Shown here: positions 1-6,126 of the stretch, in pieces
Position numbering within the stretch: position 1 is the first letter of the stretch
Layout: each line of letters begins with the position of its first letter
Assembly (NCBI GenBank): GCA_040902105.1
Contig: JBBDXW010000014.1
Location: 1 to 7,539 of the forward strand
Length of the DNA stretch: 7,539 nucleotides
DNA from: IDS-8 sp040902105
GTDB lineage: Bacteria > Pseudomonadota > Gammaproteobacteria > Steroidobacterales > Woeseiaceae
Direction of reading: 5' to 3'
Notes under the pieces: model-generated
Databases searched by the model: none
Told to the model about the DNA's origin: nothing
The model's input: the letters and a program-made list of their open reading frames with translations, nothing else
Position numbers and translations under genes: made by a program

Positions 1-41
1 TATTCCACGTGCTCAGACACGGGAAACTCGCTCGTGGAATA
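1..41. repeat. 9-bp inverted repeat at the left edge
   Basis: TATTCCACG at 1-9 is matched exactly by its reverse complement CGTGGAATA at 33-41, with 23 bases between the arms. The left arm begins at the first base of the window, so the repeat may extend further out. It lies about 90 bases beyond the stop codon of the minus-strand lipoprotein gene. No T-run follows either arm, so it is not a typical intrinsic terminator. It could be an operator, part of a longer repeat, or chance. The rest of bases 42-128 shows nothing I can name. Confidence 0.4.
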
Positions 42-128
42 CCCCCGGACGGTACTCCTGCTCGTGCCACGGACGAACGAATTCGGCTTGCGCAGAGGCT
101 CCCTGGCGAACCGCCCGTATGCCCCGGT

Positions 129-734
129 CTAGTCGGGCGTGTTCTCTTCGGCGGGCATGGAGATGACTGGTTCGCCCTGGTCGTCTTCCTTGAGTTCGCC
201 GTTGGTCTGTTGTTGCCGTGGCGCGTCGCCGACCTGTATGGGAATGGCCATGGACTTGAGGAGGGTACCGCCCTCCGTTTCAACCTCGGCAGAGACATTG
301 AGATAGAGGCGCCCTTCGCGCTGCGGCACCACGGTTATCTGCTGCGCCGCGCGTTCCGCATCGCCGAAAGCGGCGAGCGCGATGCGTTGCGGCTGTGCCT
401 GCGGAAAGGTCATGTCACGCGCATCGTTGACCCGGTAGTTCAGCGTGATGGGCCTGTCGCGCATCGAGGATGACACCTCGAGGTTGATGCTGACCGGCTG
501 GCCGACGATCGGGCTGCCGATAACGGTGTAGTCGATGGTGATCGGCGCCGACGGCTTGCCGGGAGACGTCTGCGCCTCGATCGGCTGTGCCTTCGACGGC
601 GCCTGTGACGGTGTTTCGCTGTCGCTGCCGGCAGGCGCCACGACGGCGTCCTGATCGTTGGCGCCCTGGCAGCCTGCGACCAGGAGAGTCCCGAAAAACA
701 GGACGATTGTCATTGAAAATCGTGGTCGAATCAT
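129..734 (-). CDS. small envelope lipoprotein, beta-rich, unknown function
   Basis: Predicted 201-residue lipoprotein of no family I recognise. The reading frame stays open upstream to 968, inside the neighbouring gene. I chose the ATG at 734 because it has a good ribosome binding site (AGGTGA, complement of 739-744, four bases away) and because translation from it opens directly with a signal peptide: MIRPR, a hydrophobic stretch at about 8-20, and a lipobox VAGC with Cys22. Residues 23-64 are a Pro/Ser/Gln/Ala-rich linker. Residues 65-169 alternate like beta strands (ITIDYTVIG, VSINLEVSS, ITLNYRV, LYLNVSAEVE) and may form an immunoglobulin-like sandwich. The last 30 residues are acidic and polar and look disordered. 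It follows the metalloprotease gene after 43 bases with no visible terminator, so the two are probably co-transcribed, and a partner role is plausible. Lipoprotein call firm; function unknown. Confidence 0.85.
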   Translation of the reverse strand: MIRPRFSMTIVLFFGTLLVAGCQGANDQDAVVAPAGSDSETPSQAPSKAQPIEAQTSPGKPSAPITIDYTVIGSPIVGQPVSINLEVSSSMRDRPITLNYRVNDARDMTFPQAQPQRIALAAFGDAERAAQQITVVPQREGRLYLNVSAEVETEGGTLLKSMAIPIQVGDAPRQQQTNGELKEDDQGEPVISMPAEENTPD

Positions 735-738
735 TGCG

Positions 739-744
739 TCACCT
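739..744 (-). promoter_or_regulatory. ribosome binding site fixing the small lipoprotein start
   Basis: AGGTGA on the minus strand, four bases ahead of the ATG at 734-732. It decides this start over the 78-codon-longer open frame, which overlaps the preceding gene and would bury the signal peptide. Confidence 0.7.
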
Positions 745-777
745 GCCTGGAAGTTTCTCGCATGACGTTCGCGTCGC

Positions 778-2550
778 TCAGGAAACCGGACCGATACTGA
801 CGTCGAAGCACGTTTGAGCCGGATAGTTTGCGGGCGATTCTTCGTCCTGGTACCTGAATTCGACCAGCGCCATGGCGTAGTCGCCGGCAGCCAGGACGTT
901 CGCCGTAGTAAAGATTTCCTCATTGGCATCGCCGCTGAATCCTTCAAGATCCCCGCCGACTGAAGCATTCTGCACCTGCCCGTTCAGCGCAATCAGGATG
1001 TCCGGATCGCTCTGGTCGCGGTCGTCGTCCGGATCGTCCGGCGCGGGCATGGGGGTCGTGGTCACGATATTGAACGTGTACTGCGCCGCAATATCGATCG
1101 TCATGCGCAAGAACCGGTGTTCGGACAATTTGTTGCCGTCCGCGTCCGGGTCGAACTGGCTGTTGCTGCAGATGTTGATCGGGCTGCCGTCGGGTATGAC
1201 CTCTGTGTAGACCGGCAGGACGTCGAGGGCGCCCGGCTCGCCGTCGTTCGTCTCGCCATCGCCATAGGCGTTGATACCGGCGGCCTCAATGCCCTCTGCC
1301 TGGAGCAATGTGTCGATGAACGGCACCGCCGCCGGGTTCTCCTGTTTCAACGCCTGCGCAAAGCTGAAGATGCTGGTGAAGGCCGCCGTATCGGTCTGCG
1401 CTGCGGTCATGACATCGTGAACGGGGCCGAAGCCGATGCTGTCCGTGTCGGCGTTGTCGACGTCCGTGTCCCAGAGATCGTAGATCAGCTTCATGATCGA
1501 AATTTCGTTGAACCAGCCAGGCGTGCCGGCCGCCTGTCCCTCGATATCGATGCCAAAGCCACGCAGCTGGCCTCCGTCCCACAGCGTATCGCAATAGGCG
1601 GGACTGTCGAGCGCCATCCCGGAAAATGCCGTCGCAAATCCTTCGCCGAAGGCGACGCGCATGTCGAGCCGGTCGCCGATGGCGTGCGTTCCGCCGATGC
1701 TGTCGGAGCGCGACATCGTGTCCTCGAAGTAGTGGCCCCACTCGTGCACGATCACATGGTCGTCAAATTCCTCCGTGTCGACGCCGTCCATGCCGAGCAG
1801 GAACAGCTTGTTGTCGCTACGGTAGAACGACGTTCCGAGCTCGCCCGCGTCGATGTCCTGCGGCTCGCCGAGCGTTGCGGTGTTGTTGACGCTCCAGAAA
1901 ACGTCGAGCGGCTCGAAACTGGCCTCTGGATTCTCGGCCAGAACCAGCAGCATGCCGTCGTAAACCGTATCGAGCACTGCAAACGGCGCGGCCGCCCTCG
2001 TGGCTGTGTAGCTCATGCCGCCCCAGCCGGTCGTCGCCGTGATATCCCGCGTCAGGGCGACGCTTCCGGAGTTGAACGCACTGCCGTCGAGGACGTACAG
2101 CGGCCGCTGCGCGAGCGCGACGGGATTGGCGGCGTCCGTCACGTTATCGCGAACGTCGACGTCCCACGATGGACTGCCGGTTCGCTTGAGTTCCGCGCGG
2201 ACCCGCAAAAAGACGCTGGTATCGGGATCGACGGTCAGCGCGTAATCCCCATTGTCGTCGGTCCGTCCCTCGTCGAGTACGGCGTCGGTACCGGCGTCGA
2301 TCGCCTGGATGGTTGCCTGGCGAATCGGCACCGGGGCGATGGCGTCGAAGTTCAGCCCATTGCAGTTTGCGACCGGCGGGGGGCGCTGGTACCGGGCCTT
2401 GCCGGATATCGTGACGGGGCCGCTGCCGCCTCCCCCACCGCCGCCGCCGCCACAGGCGGCAAGGCTCGTCGCGCAAAGAAGCAGCAACGATCGCAGGATC
2501 GTGACCGAGCCGACGTACAGGCACCGGTGCTCGCCCGGTTCGGAGTTCAA
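778..2550 (-). CDS. poly-Gly-tethered lipoprotein zinc metalloprotease
   Basis: Predicted exported lipoprotein of 590 residues with a metalloprotease site. No ATG suits the N-terminus. The TTG at 2550-2548 is preceded eight bases away by AGGGAG and gives an Arg (R20), a hydrophobic core and lipobox LAAC with Cys33. Nine glycines follow (34-42), a flexible spacer common on lipoproteins. Residues 46-125 resemble a carboxypeptidase-regulatory-like beta domain (TDDNGDYALTV at 97-107). HVIVHEWGHYFED holds the zinc motif (His269, Glu270, His273), and GEGFA at 302-306 offers Glu303 as third ligand, a gluzincin-like pattern. WFNEISIMKLIYDLWD at 346-361 is probably the helix packing behind the site. 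Residues about 478-588 look like a C-terminal beta sandwich of the pre-peptidase type, with an Asp-rich loop (505-517). I cannot place it in a named peptidase family. Zinc-binding is a strong inference; substrate and activity are unknown. Confidence 0.88.
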   Translation of the reverse strand: MNSEPGEHRCLYVGSVTILRSLLLLCATSLAACGGGGGGGGGSGPVTISGKARYQRPPPVANCNGLNFDAIAPVPIRQATIQAIDAGTDAVLDEGRTDDNGDYALTVDPDTSVFLRVRAELKRTGSPSWDVDVRDNVTDAANPVALAQRPLYVLDGSAFNSGSVALTRDITATTGWGGMSYTATRAAAPFAVLDTVYDGMLLVLAENPEASFEPLDVFWSVNNTATLGEPQDIDAGELGTSFYRSDNKLFLLGMDGVDTEEFDDHVIVHEWGHYFEDTMSRSDSIGGTHAIGDRLDMRVAFGEGFATAFSGMALDSPAYCDTLWDGGQLRGFGIDIEGQAAGTPGWFNEISIMKLIYDLWDTDVDNADTDSIGFGPVHDVMTAAQTDTAAFTSIFSFAQALKQENPAAVPFIDTLLQAEGIEAAGINAYGDGETNDGEPGALDVLPVYTEVIPDGSPINICSNSQFDPDADGNKLSEHRFLRMTIDIAAQYTFNIVTTTPMPAPDDPDDDRDQSDPDILIALNGQVQNASVGGDLEGFSGDANEEIFTTANVLAAGDYAMALVEFRYQDEESPANYPAQTCFDVSIGPVS

Positions 2551-2558
2551 AATGCAGG

Positions 2559-2564
2559 CTCCCT
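2559..2564 (-). promoter_or_regulatory. ribosome binding site for the TTG start of the metalloprotease
   Basis: AGGGAG on the minus strand (complement of CTCCCT at 2559-2564), eight bases from TTG 2550-2548. An ATT codon lies directly before the TTG in frame, but no in-frame ATG or GTG fits between the binding site and the signal peptide core. The rare start is therefore the best available. Confidence 0.55.
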
Positions 2565-2616
2565 GGAAAAGGACAGGAACGGGAAAAGAGAGGCGCAGGC
2601 CCGATCCTGCAAATTA

Positions 2617-2628
2617 CACGGCGCCGTG
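2617..2628. repeat. perfect 12-bp palindrome, possible operator
   Basis: CACGGCGCCGTG is its own reverse complement over all 12 bases, with no spacer. It lies in the divergent intergenic region, about 67 bases before the metalloprotease start codon and 175 before galE. Its place just downstream of a possible minus-strand -10 (TATCAT) would suit a repressor site. In GC-rich DNA a palindrome of this kind could also be chance. Confidence 0.35.
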
Positions 2629-2802
2629 CCGGATGATAATCGCGAAGTCGCGAAAGAAACAGCGTTCGGGCGGAGCGTTTGCATTACCATAAGCTTGGGG
2701 TTCAAGGCGTTAGCTGAACTTCCTCGACCAGGCCCACAGTATTCGCTTGCGTCTGTTGCTAGAATCCCGAGGCTGACCCATTTCAAGGACGCGGAGCAAC
2801 GA

Positions 2803-3813
2803 ATGGCCCACAAAACGATTCTCGTGACCGGCGGCGCCGGCTACATCGGCAGCCACGTCGTCAGGCAACTGGGCGCGGCCGGCGAATCCGTGCTGACACT
2901 CGACAACCTGTCCACCGGCTTTCGCGAAGCCGTAACTGCCGGGGAGCTGGTGGTGGGCGACACCGGCGATGCCGCACTGCTCGAAAACCTGTTCATCGAC
3001 CACGACATCGACACTGTAATGCATTTTGCAGCGCACACGATCGTGCCGGAATCGGTCGCCAATCCTCTCAAGTATTACCGCAACAACACCGCTAACAGCC
3101 GGACTCTGCTGGAATGCGCGGCCAATCACCGGGTAAAACACGTGGTTTTTTCTTCGACCGCGGCGGTTTACGGCATACCAGCCGACGGCCGTGCGTCGGA
3201 AGATTCGCCGACTCAGCCCATCAACCCCTACGGCACGTCGAAACTGATGACCGAATGGATGCTGCGCGATCTCGCGGTCGCCGGCGGCCCGTCTTACGTG
3301 GCGTTGCGTTATTTCAACGTGGCCGGCTGCGAGCCGACAGGCCGCATCGGGCAGTCGACCCCCCAGGCGACGCTGCTGGTCAAGGTGGCCTGCGAGGCCG
3401 CGGTCGGTCGCCGCAGCCATGTCGCCGTGTTCGGCAGCGATTACCCGACGCCGGACGGAACGGGCCTGCGCGACTACATCCACGTGGAAGACCTCGCGAG
3501 CGCGCACCTCGACGCGCTGGACTATTTGCGCAGTGGTGGCAAGTCCGCCACGCTCAATTGCGGCTACGGCCATGGATACAGCGTCCGCGAGGTCCTGAGC
3601 GCCGTGGAAAAAGCAAACGGGAAACCCCTCACGGTCATCGAGGAACCGCGGCGTGCCGGGGATCCGCCGCAACTGGTCGCCGTCGCCGACGAAATTCGCA
3701 GGCGCCTGGGCTGGACTCCGAAGTTCGACGACCTCGACACGATCGTACGAACCAGTCTGGATTGGGAACGCAAGATTGCGGCGCGCGATCCAGGTGCCTA
3801 CTGGGCGGCCTGA
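2803..3813 (+). CDS. galE: UDP-glucose 4-epimerase
   Basis: NAD-dependent cytoplasmic epimerase interconverting UDP-glucose and UDP-galactose, feeding lipopolysaccharide and exopolysaccharide synthesis and galactose use. The 336-residue length is close to the roughly 338 of classical GalE. An extended short-chain dehydrogenase fold is shown by the NAD-binding GGAGYIG (10-16), the DNLSTGF region (34-40), FAAHTIVPES (75-84), catalytic SST (117-119) with YGTSK (Tyr143, Lys147), RYFNVAG (169-175) and the substrate-side GTGLRDYIHVEDLA (219-232). The open frame runs far upstream on the antisense of the metalloprotease. I placed the start at ATG 2803 because GGAG (2793-2796) lies six bases before it and the protein then begins MAHKTILVTGG, as in the family. 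glrK follows after 75 bases. Related epimerases of other UDP-sugars (for example N-acetylated) share these motifs, so exact substrate is less sure than family. Confidence 0.93.
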   Translation: MAHKTILVTGGAGYIGSHVVRQLGAAGESVLTLDNLSTGFREAVTAGELVVGDTGDAALLENLFIDHDIDTVMHFAAHTIVPESVANPLKYYRNNTANSRTLLECAANHRVKHVVFSSTAAVYGIPADGRASEDSPTQPINPYGTSKLMTEWMLRDLAVAGGPSYVALRYFNVAGCEPTGRIGQSTPQATLLVKVACEAAVGRRSHVAVFGSDYPTPDGTGLRDYIHVEDLASAHLDALDYLRSGGKSATLNCGYGHGYSVREVLSAVEKANGKPLTVIEEPRRAGDPPQLVAVADEIRRRLGWTPKFDDLDTIVRTSLDWERKIAARDPGAYWAA

Positions 3814-3888
3814 TCATTGCCGGCTTCGTTGCGGCGTCGCGGGGCAATTGTGCCGACGTGCTGCTGTTTTTCGGGCTAAACTTCCGCC
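3814..3888 (+). promoter_or_regulatory. galE-glrK gap with imperfect hairpin and -10-like box
   Basis: ATTGCC (3816-3821) and GGCAAT (3843-3848) can pair around a 21-base GC-rich loop just after the galE stop. A T-run at 3867-3871 follows only some 18 bases later, so this is a poor terminator. GCTAAACT at 3875-3882 resembles an extended -10 box and ends six bases before the glrK ATG. No -35 at normal spacing is evident. Confidence 0.25.
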
Positions 3889-5355
3889 ATGACGCTGCCC
3901 CGTCCCCGCTCCCTTAACGGCCTGATTCTCGTAGGTTTTGGCCTCGTTGCGTTACCGCTCCTGATTGCCGTCGTGTGGGCCCTGGTCAACCTTGACCGGC
4001 TCGCCGAACAAAGCGAACAACTGGTCGTCAGCGGTGTCACGGCGGCAGAGAACAACCGCGCGCTGGTGCAACAGGTAGCGTCGTTCGAACGCCTCGCGCG
4101 GCAGTATCTCGTGCTGCGCACGGAAGACAGCCTGTCGCTCACCCGCCAGGATCAGGTCGCCGTCGAGGCCACGATCGGCCTCATGTTGCCGCTCGCAAGG
4201 CTGGCGGACGCGGAGGACGTTGCGATTTCCATTCGCGAACGCGCGGGGCTCCTCGTCGACTCGTTGTCGGAGGACGTCGTGAGTGAAAACGACGGCCAGG
4301 AGGCAGTCGCAGACTTCGCTACCCTGAGACAGGACGTAGCGCGGCTGTCGACGATCCTGAGCACGCACATCGAACTCGAGTTGAGCAGCCTTCAGGCCAG
4401 CATTTCGCGCGCGCAACGGGTGTCCGCGTGGCAGACAGCCGCGCTCGTCCCGGGCACAATTGTGGTCGTTTTGTTTTTTACCTTGCTGGTGGCGCGGCCG
4501 ATTCGCCAGATCGATCGCGCAATCCATCAACTCGGACAAAGCGGATTCTCGAAATCGATCGAGGTCAAAGGTCCGACGGACCTCGAGCGGCTCGGGCGTC
4601 AGCTCGAATGGCTGCGAGTCCGCCTGCTGGAACTGGCGCAGGAAAAAAACCGCTTCCTGAGGCACATGTCGCACGAACTGAAAACGCCACTGGCCAACAT
4701 ACGCGAAGGCACCGAACTGCTTCTCGACGGCACCGTCGGCGAGCTCGGCGCACCGCAGCGCGAGGTCACGGAGATCCTGCGCCAGAACGGGCTGAAACTG
4801 CAGCGGCTGATCGAAAACCTGCTGAGTTTCAGCGCCTGGCAGACGAAGAACGAGGTCCTGACGGTATCGCAGTTTTCACTGCGCGCGCTGATCGTATCGG
4901 TTGCCAAAACACAGCGCCTGGCGCTCAAGGGCGCGCAAATCCAGTTGCGGCTTCAAGCGGAGGATTTTGCCATCACGGCCGATCGCGACAAAATTCGAAC
5001 CGTTCTGGACAATTTGCTGTCCAATGCCGCCAAGTTCACTCCCCGGGGGGGCATCATCACGATTCGTGCAGCGAGCCAGGCCGGGTCTTTCCTGCTCGAG
5101 TTCGCCGATACCGGGCCGGGCATACCGGACGATGAAGGCCCGCGCATATTCGACGCGTTCTTTCAGGGCAAGCAGAAACAGGGCGGCCACATTGCGGGCA
5201 CCGGGATCGGCCTGTCGGTCGTGCTCGAGTGTATACAGGCGCACGACGGGGTCATCGAATTGGTCGATTCGGATGAGTTTCCGGGGGCGCATTTCCGCAT
5301 CCGAATCCCGCAGAGACAGGCAGCTCAAAATCAAAGGATGGCCGCAAGTGCATAA
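3889..5355 (+). CDS. glrK: sensor histidine kinase GlrK (QseE)
   Basis: Inner-membrane sensor kinase of 488 residues that should phosphorylate the response regulator encoded two genes on. Transmembrane helices at about 11-34 and 184-202 flank a roughly 150-residue, helix-rich periplasmic domain. HAMP follows (about 201-253). The dimerisation domain carries RHMSHELKTPLA with phospho-acceptor His262. The ATPase domain shows the N box DNLLSNAAKFT (374-384, Asn379), G1 DTGPGIP (407-413), F box FDAFFQG (421-427) and G2 GTGIGL (437-442). The kinase core, including IREGTELL, LQRLIENLL and FFQG, matches enterobacterial GlrK as I recall it, and the order kinase-lipoprotein-sigma-54 regulator supports the name. 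In Escherichia coli the system controls the small RNA gene glmY and rpoE; whether targets are shared here is unknown. The ATG at 3889 lacks a Shine-Dalgarno sequence but gives a short, basic N-terminus before helix 1. It overlaps the next gene by eight bases. Confidence 0.93.
   Translation: MTLPRPRSLNGLILVGFGLVALPLLIAVVWALVNLDRLAEQSEQLVVSGVTAAENNRALVQQVASFERLARQYLVLRTEDSLSLTRQDQVAVEATIGLMLPLARLADAEDVAISIRERAGLLVDSLSEDVVSENDGQEAVADFATLRQDVARLSTILSTHIELELSSLQASISRAQRVSAWQTAALVPGTIVVVLFFTLLVARPIRQIDRAIHQLGQSGFSKSIEVKGPTDLERLGRQLEWLRVRLLELAQEKNRFLRHMSHELKTPLANIREGTELLLDGTVGELGAPQREVTEILRQNGLKLQRLIENLLSFSAWQTKNEVLTVSQFSLRALIVSVAKTQRLALKGAQIQLRLQAEDFAITADRDKIRTVLDNLLSNAAKFTPRGGIITIRAASQAGSFLLEFADTGPGIPDDEGPRIFDAFFQGKQKQGGHIAGTGIGLSVVLECIQAHDGVIELVDSDEFPGAHFRIRIPQRQAAQNQRMAASA
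5334..5338 (+). promoter_or_regulatory. ribosome binding site for the qseG GTG start
   Basis: AAGGA inside the last codons of glrK, nine bases before GTG 5348. The ATG that overlaps it at 5338 is in the glrK frame, so GTG is the only sensible start for the next gene. Confidence 0.6.
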
Positions 5356-6007
5356 CACATCCTCGGCAACATCAACCGCGTCACGTCGCAAGAATCCGGC
5401 CGCCGCGGTTTTCTTCGTTGCTACCCTCGCTACGCTGATGACGGGCTGTACCCAGGTCAACGACTGGCTTCGGGGCGAAGGCAGCGTGGACACCGAAGTG
5501 CCAGGCGCCGACGGCGACGTGTCCGGCCCCTACCTCGAGGAAATGTCGCGACTCGCCAGCGGCGATCCGGCAACCCAGGCGGAGATTTACGCGGATGCCG
5601 CCGCGGCGGCGCGTGTCACCCCGGACACCGGTTCGAGGCTTCGCTTTGCGCTGGCGCTGGCGACACCGGGTCATCCGGGCAGCGACCCCGAACTGGCGCA
5701 AAACATCCTGCGTGAGTTGCTGTCGGAAGCGCAATTACTTACACCCGTCGAACGATCGCTTGCGACCATACACCTCCGCGAAGTCGAGGAGCGACTTACT
5801 CTCAACGCCGAAACTCGCCGGCTGCGGCTCGCAAGTTCGCGCGCCGCCAGCAGCGAGGAAGAGGCGGTCGCACAGCGCATCGCGTCGGTTGAGTCCGAGA
5901 ACCGGCAACTCAGGCAGTCACTGGCCGAAGCGGAAGAAAAGCTCGAAGCAATCACCTCGATCGAACGCTCGATTCGCGAGCAGACCGAGAACAACGAACA
6001 GGAATAG
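5348..6007 (+). CDS. qseG: QseG-like lipoprotein with coiled-coil C-terminus
   Basis: Predicted 219-residue lipoprotein. In enterobacteria QseG is an outer-membrane lipoprotein that contacts the GlrK (QseE) sensor and modulates it; a similar role is inferred here from its place between kinase and regulator. The start is GTG 5348, which overlaps the glrK stop by eight bases and has AAGGA nine bases upstream. No in-frame ATG precedes the signal peptide. The N-terminus has SRRK (12-15), a hydrophobic run at about 18-31 and a lipobox ending MTGC at Cys34. Met at -3 is not the usual Leu but is tolerable. Residues 50-130 are Ala-rich and probably helical. Residues about 130-215 are charged and heptad-like (ASVESENRQLRQSLAEAEEK), a probable coiled coil. 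Sequence identity to enterobacterial QseG was not obvious by eye, so the symbol rests on synteny, topology and length. Confidence 0.8.
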   Translation: MHNTSSATSTASRRKNPAAAVFFVATLATLMTGCTQVNDWLRGEGSVDTEVPGADGDVSGPYLEEMSRLASGDPATQAEIYADAAAAARVTPDTGSRLRFALALATPGHPGSDPELAQNILRELLSEAQLLTPVERSLATIHLREVEERLTLNAETRRLRLASSRAASSEEEAVAQRIASVESENRQLRQSLAEAEEKLEAITSIERSIREQTENNEQE

Positions 6008-6056
6008 CCGGGAAGTCGCCGGATGGCGTCAGTCGTTTTCAGGTCGTTTATCGGGT

Positions 6057-6062
6057 TAGAAT
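6057..6062 (+). promoter_or_regulatory. possible -10 box for glrR
   Basis: TAGAAT lies in the 119-base qseG-glrR gap, 64 bases before the chosen glrR ATG. The same hexamer occurs upstream of galE. The -35 region is weak: CGTTTT at a 17-base spacing. If real, it would let glrR be transcribed apart from glrK-qseG, and it argues against the overlapping ATG at 6061 as a start. Confidence 0.25.
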
Positions 6063-6126
6063 GCGCCGGAACAACGTCCGGGAACGAGGGTCGCATTCTT
6101 GCGGATCCCGTCCCGCCAGGCATTGC

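Larger units (their letters stand above)
2551..2802. promoter_or_regulatory. divergent intergenic region (metalloprotease operon / galE)
   Basis: A 252-base region between two divergent genes, so it must carry promoters for both. For galE, TAGAAT at 2760-2765 is a fair -10 hexamer 37 bases before the ATG, but no convincing -35 lies 16-18 bases upstream. For the minus-strand operon, TATCAT (complement of 2633-2638) is a possible -10, also with a poor -35. The 12-bp palindrome at 2617-2628 would sit close to the start point of that second promoter. No convincing sigma-54 -24/-12 element and no TGTC-N10-GACA GlrR-type site was found by eye. Confidence 0.5.

Noticed and set aside
9..473. Plus-strand open frame of 154 codons
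   Set aside because: It is antisense to the small lipoprotein, with no binding site and no recognisable motif. The minus-strand product has a clear signal peptide.
735..968. Longer N-terminus for the small lipoprotein
   Set aside because: It would add 78 Arg-rich residues overlapping the protease gene and bury the lipobox signal.
2680..2700. Sigma-54-like spacing on the minus strand (GG-N10-GC)
   Set aside because: Neither half matches the -24 or -12 consensus beyond the GG and GC.
1117..2802. Long plus-strand open frame running into galE
   Set aside because: It is the antisense of the metalloprotease. The translation is Arg/Val/Asp-rich without domains, and galE has its own ATG and binding site at 2803.
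2710..3672. Minus-strand open frame of 320 codons
   Set aside because: Shadow of galE in GC-rich DNA; composition is typical of antisense frames.
3816..3871. Intrinsic terminator after galE
   Set aside because: The hairpin has only six-base arms and a 21-base loop, and the T-run is not adjacent.
4424..4440. TGTC-N9-GACA near the end of the GlrK sensor domain
   Set aside because: The known enterobacterial GlrR site has a ten-base spacer, and this lies inside coding sequence.
3952..4674. Minus-strand open frame of 240 codons
   Set aside because: Antisense of glrK, with no domain or initiation signal.
6061..6126. Upstream ATG for glrR
   Set aside because: The 22 added residues are not receiver-like, and the ATG overlaps a -10-like hexamer.
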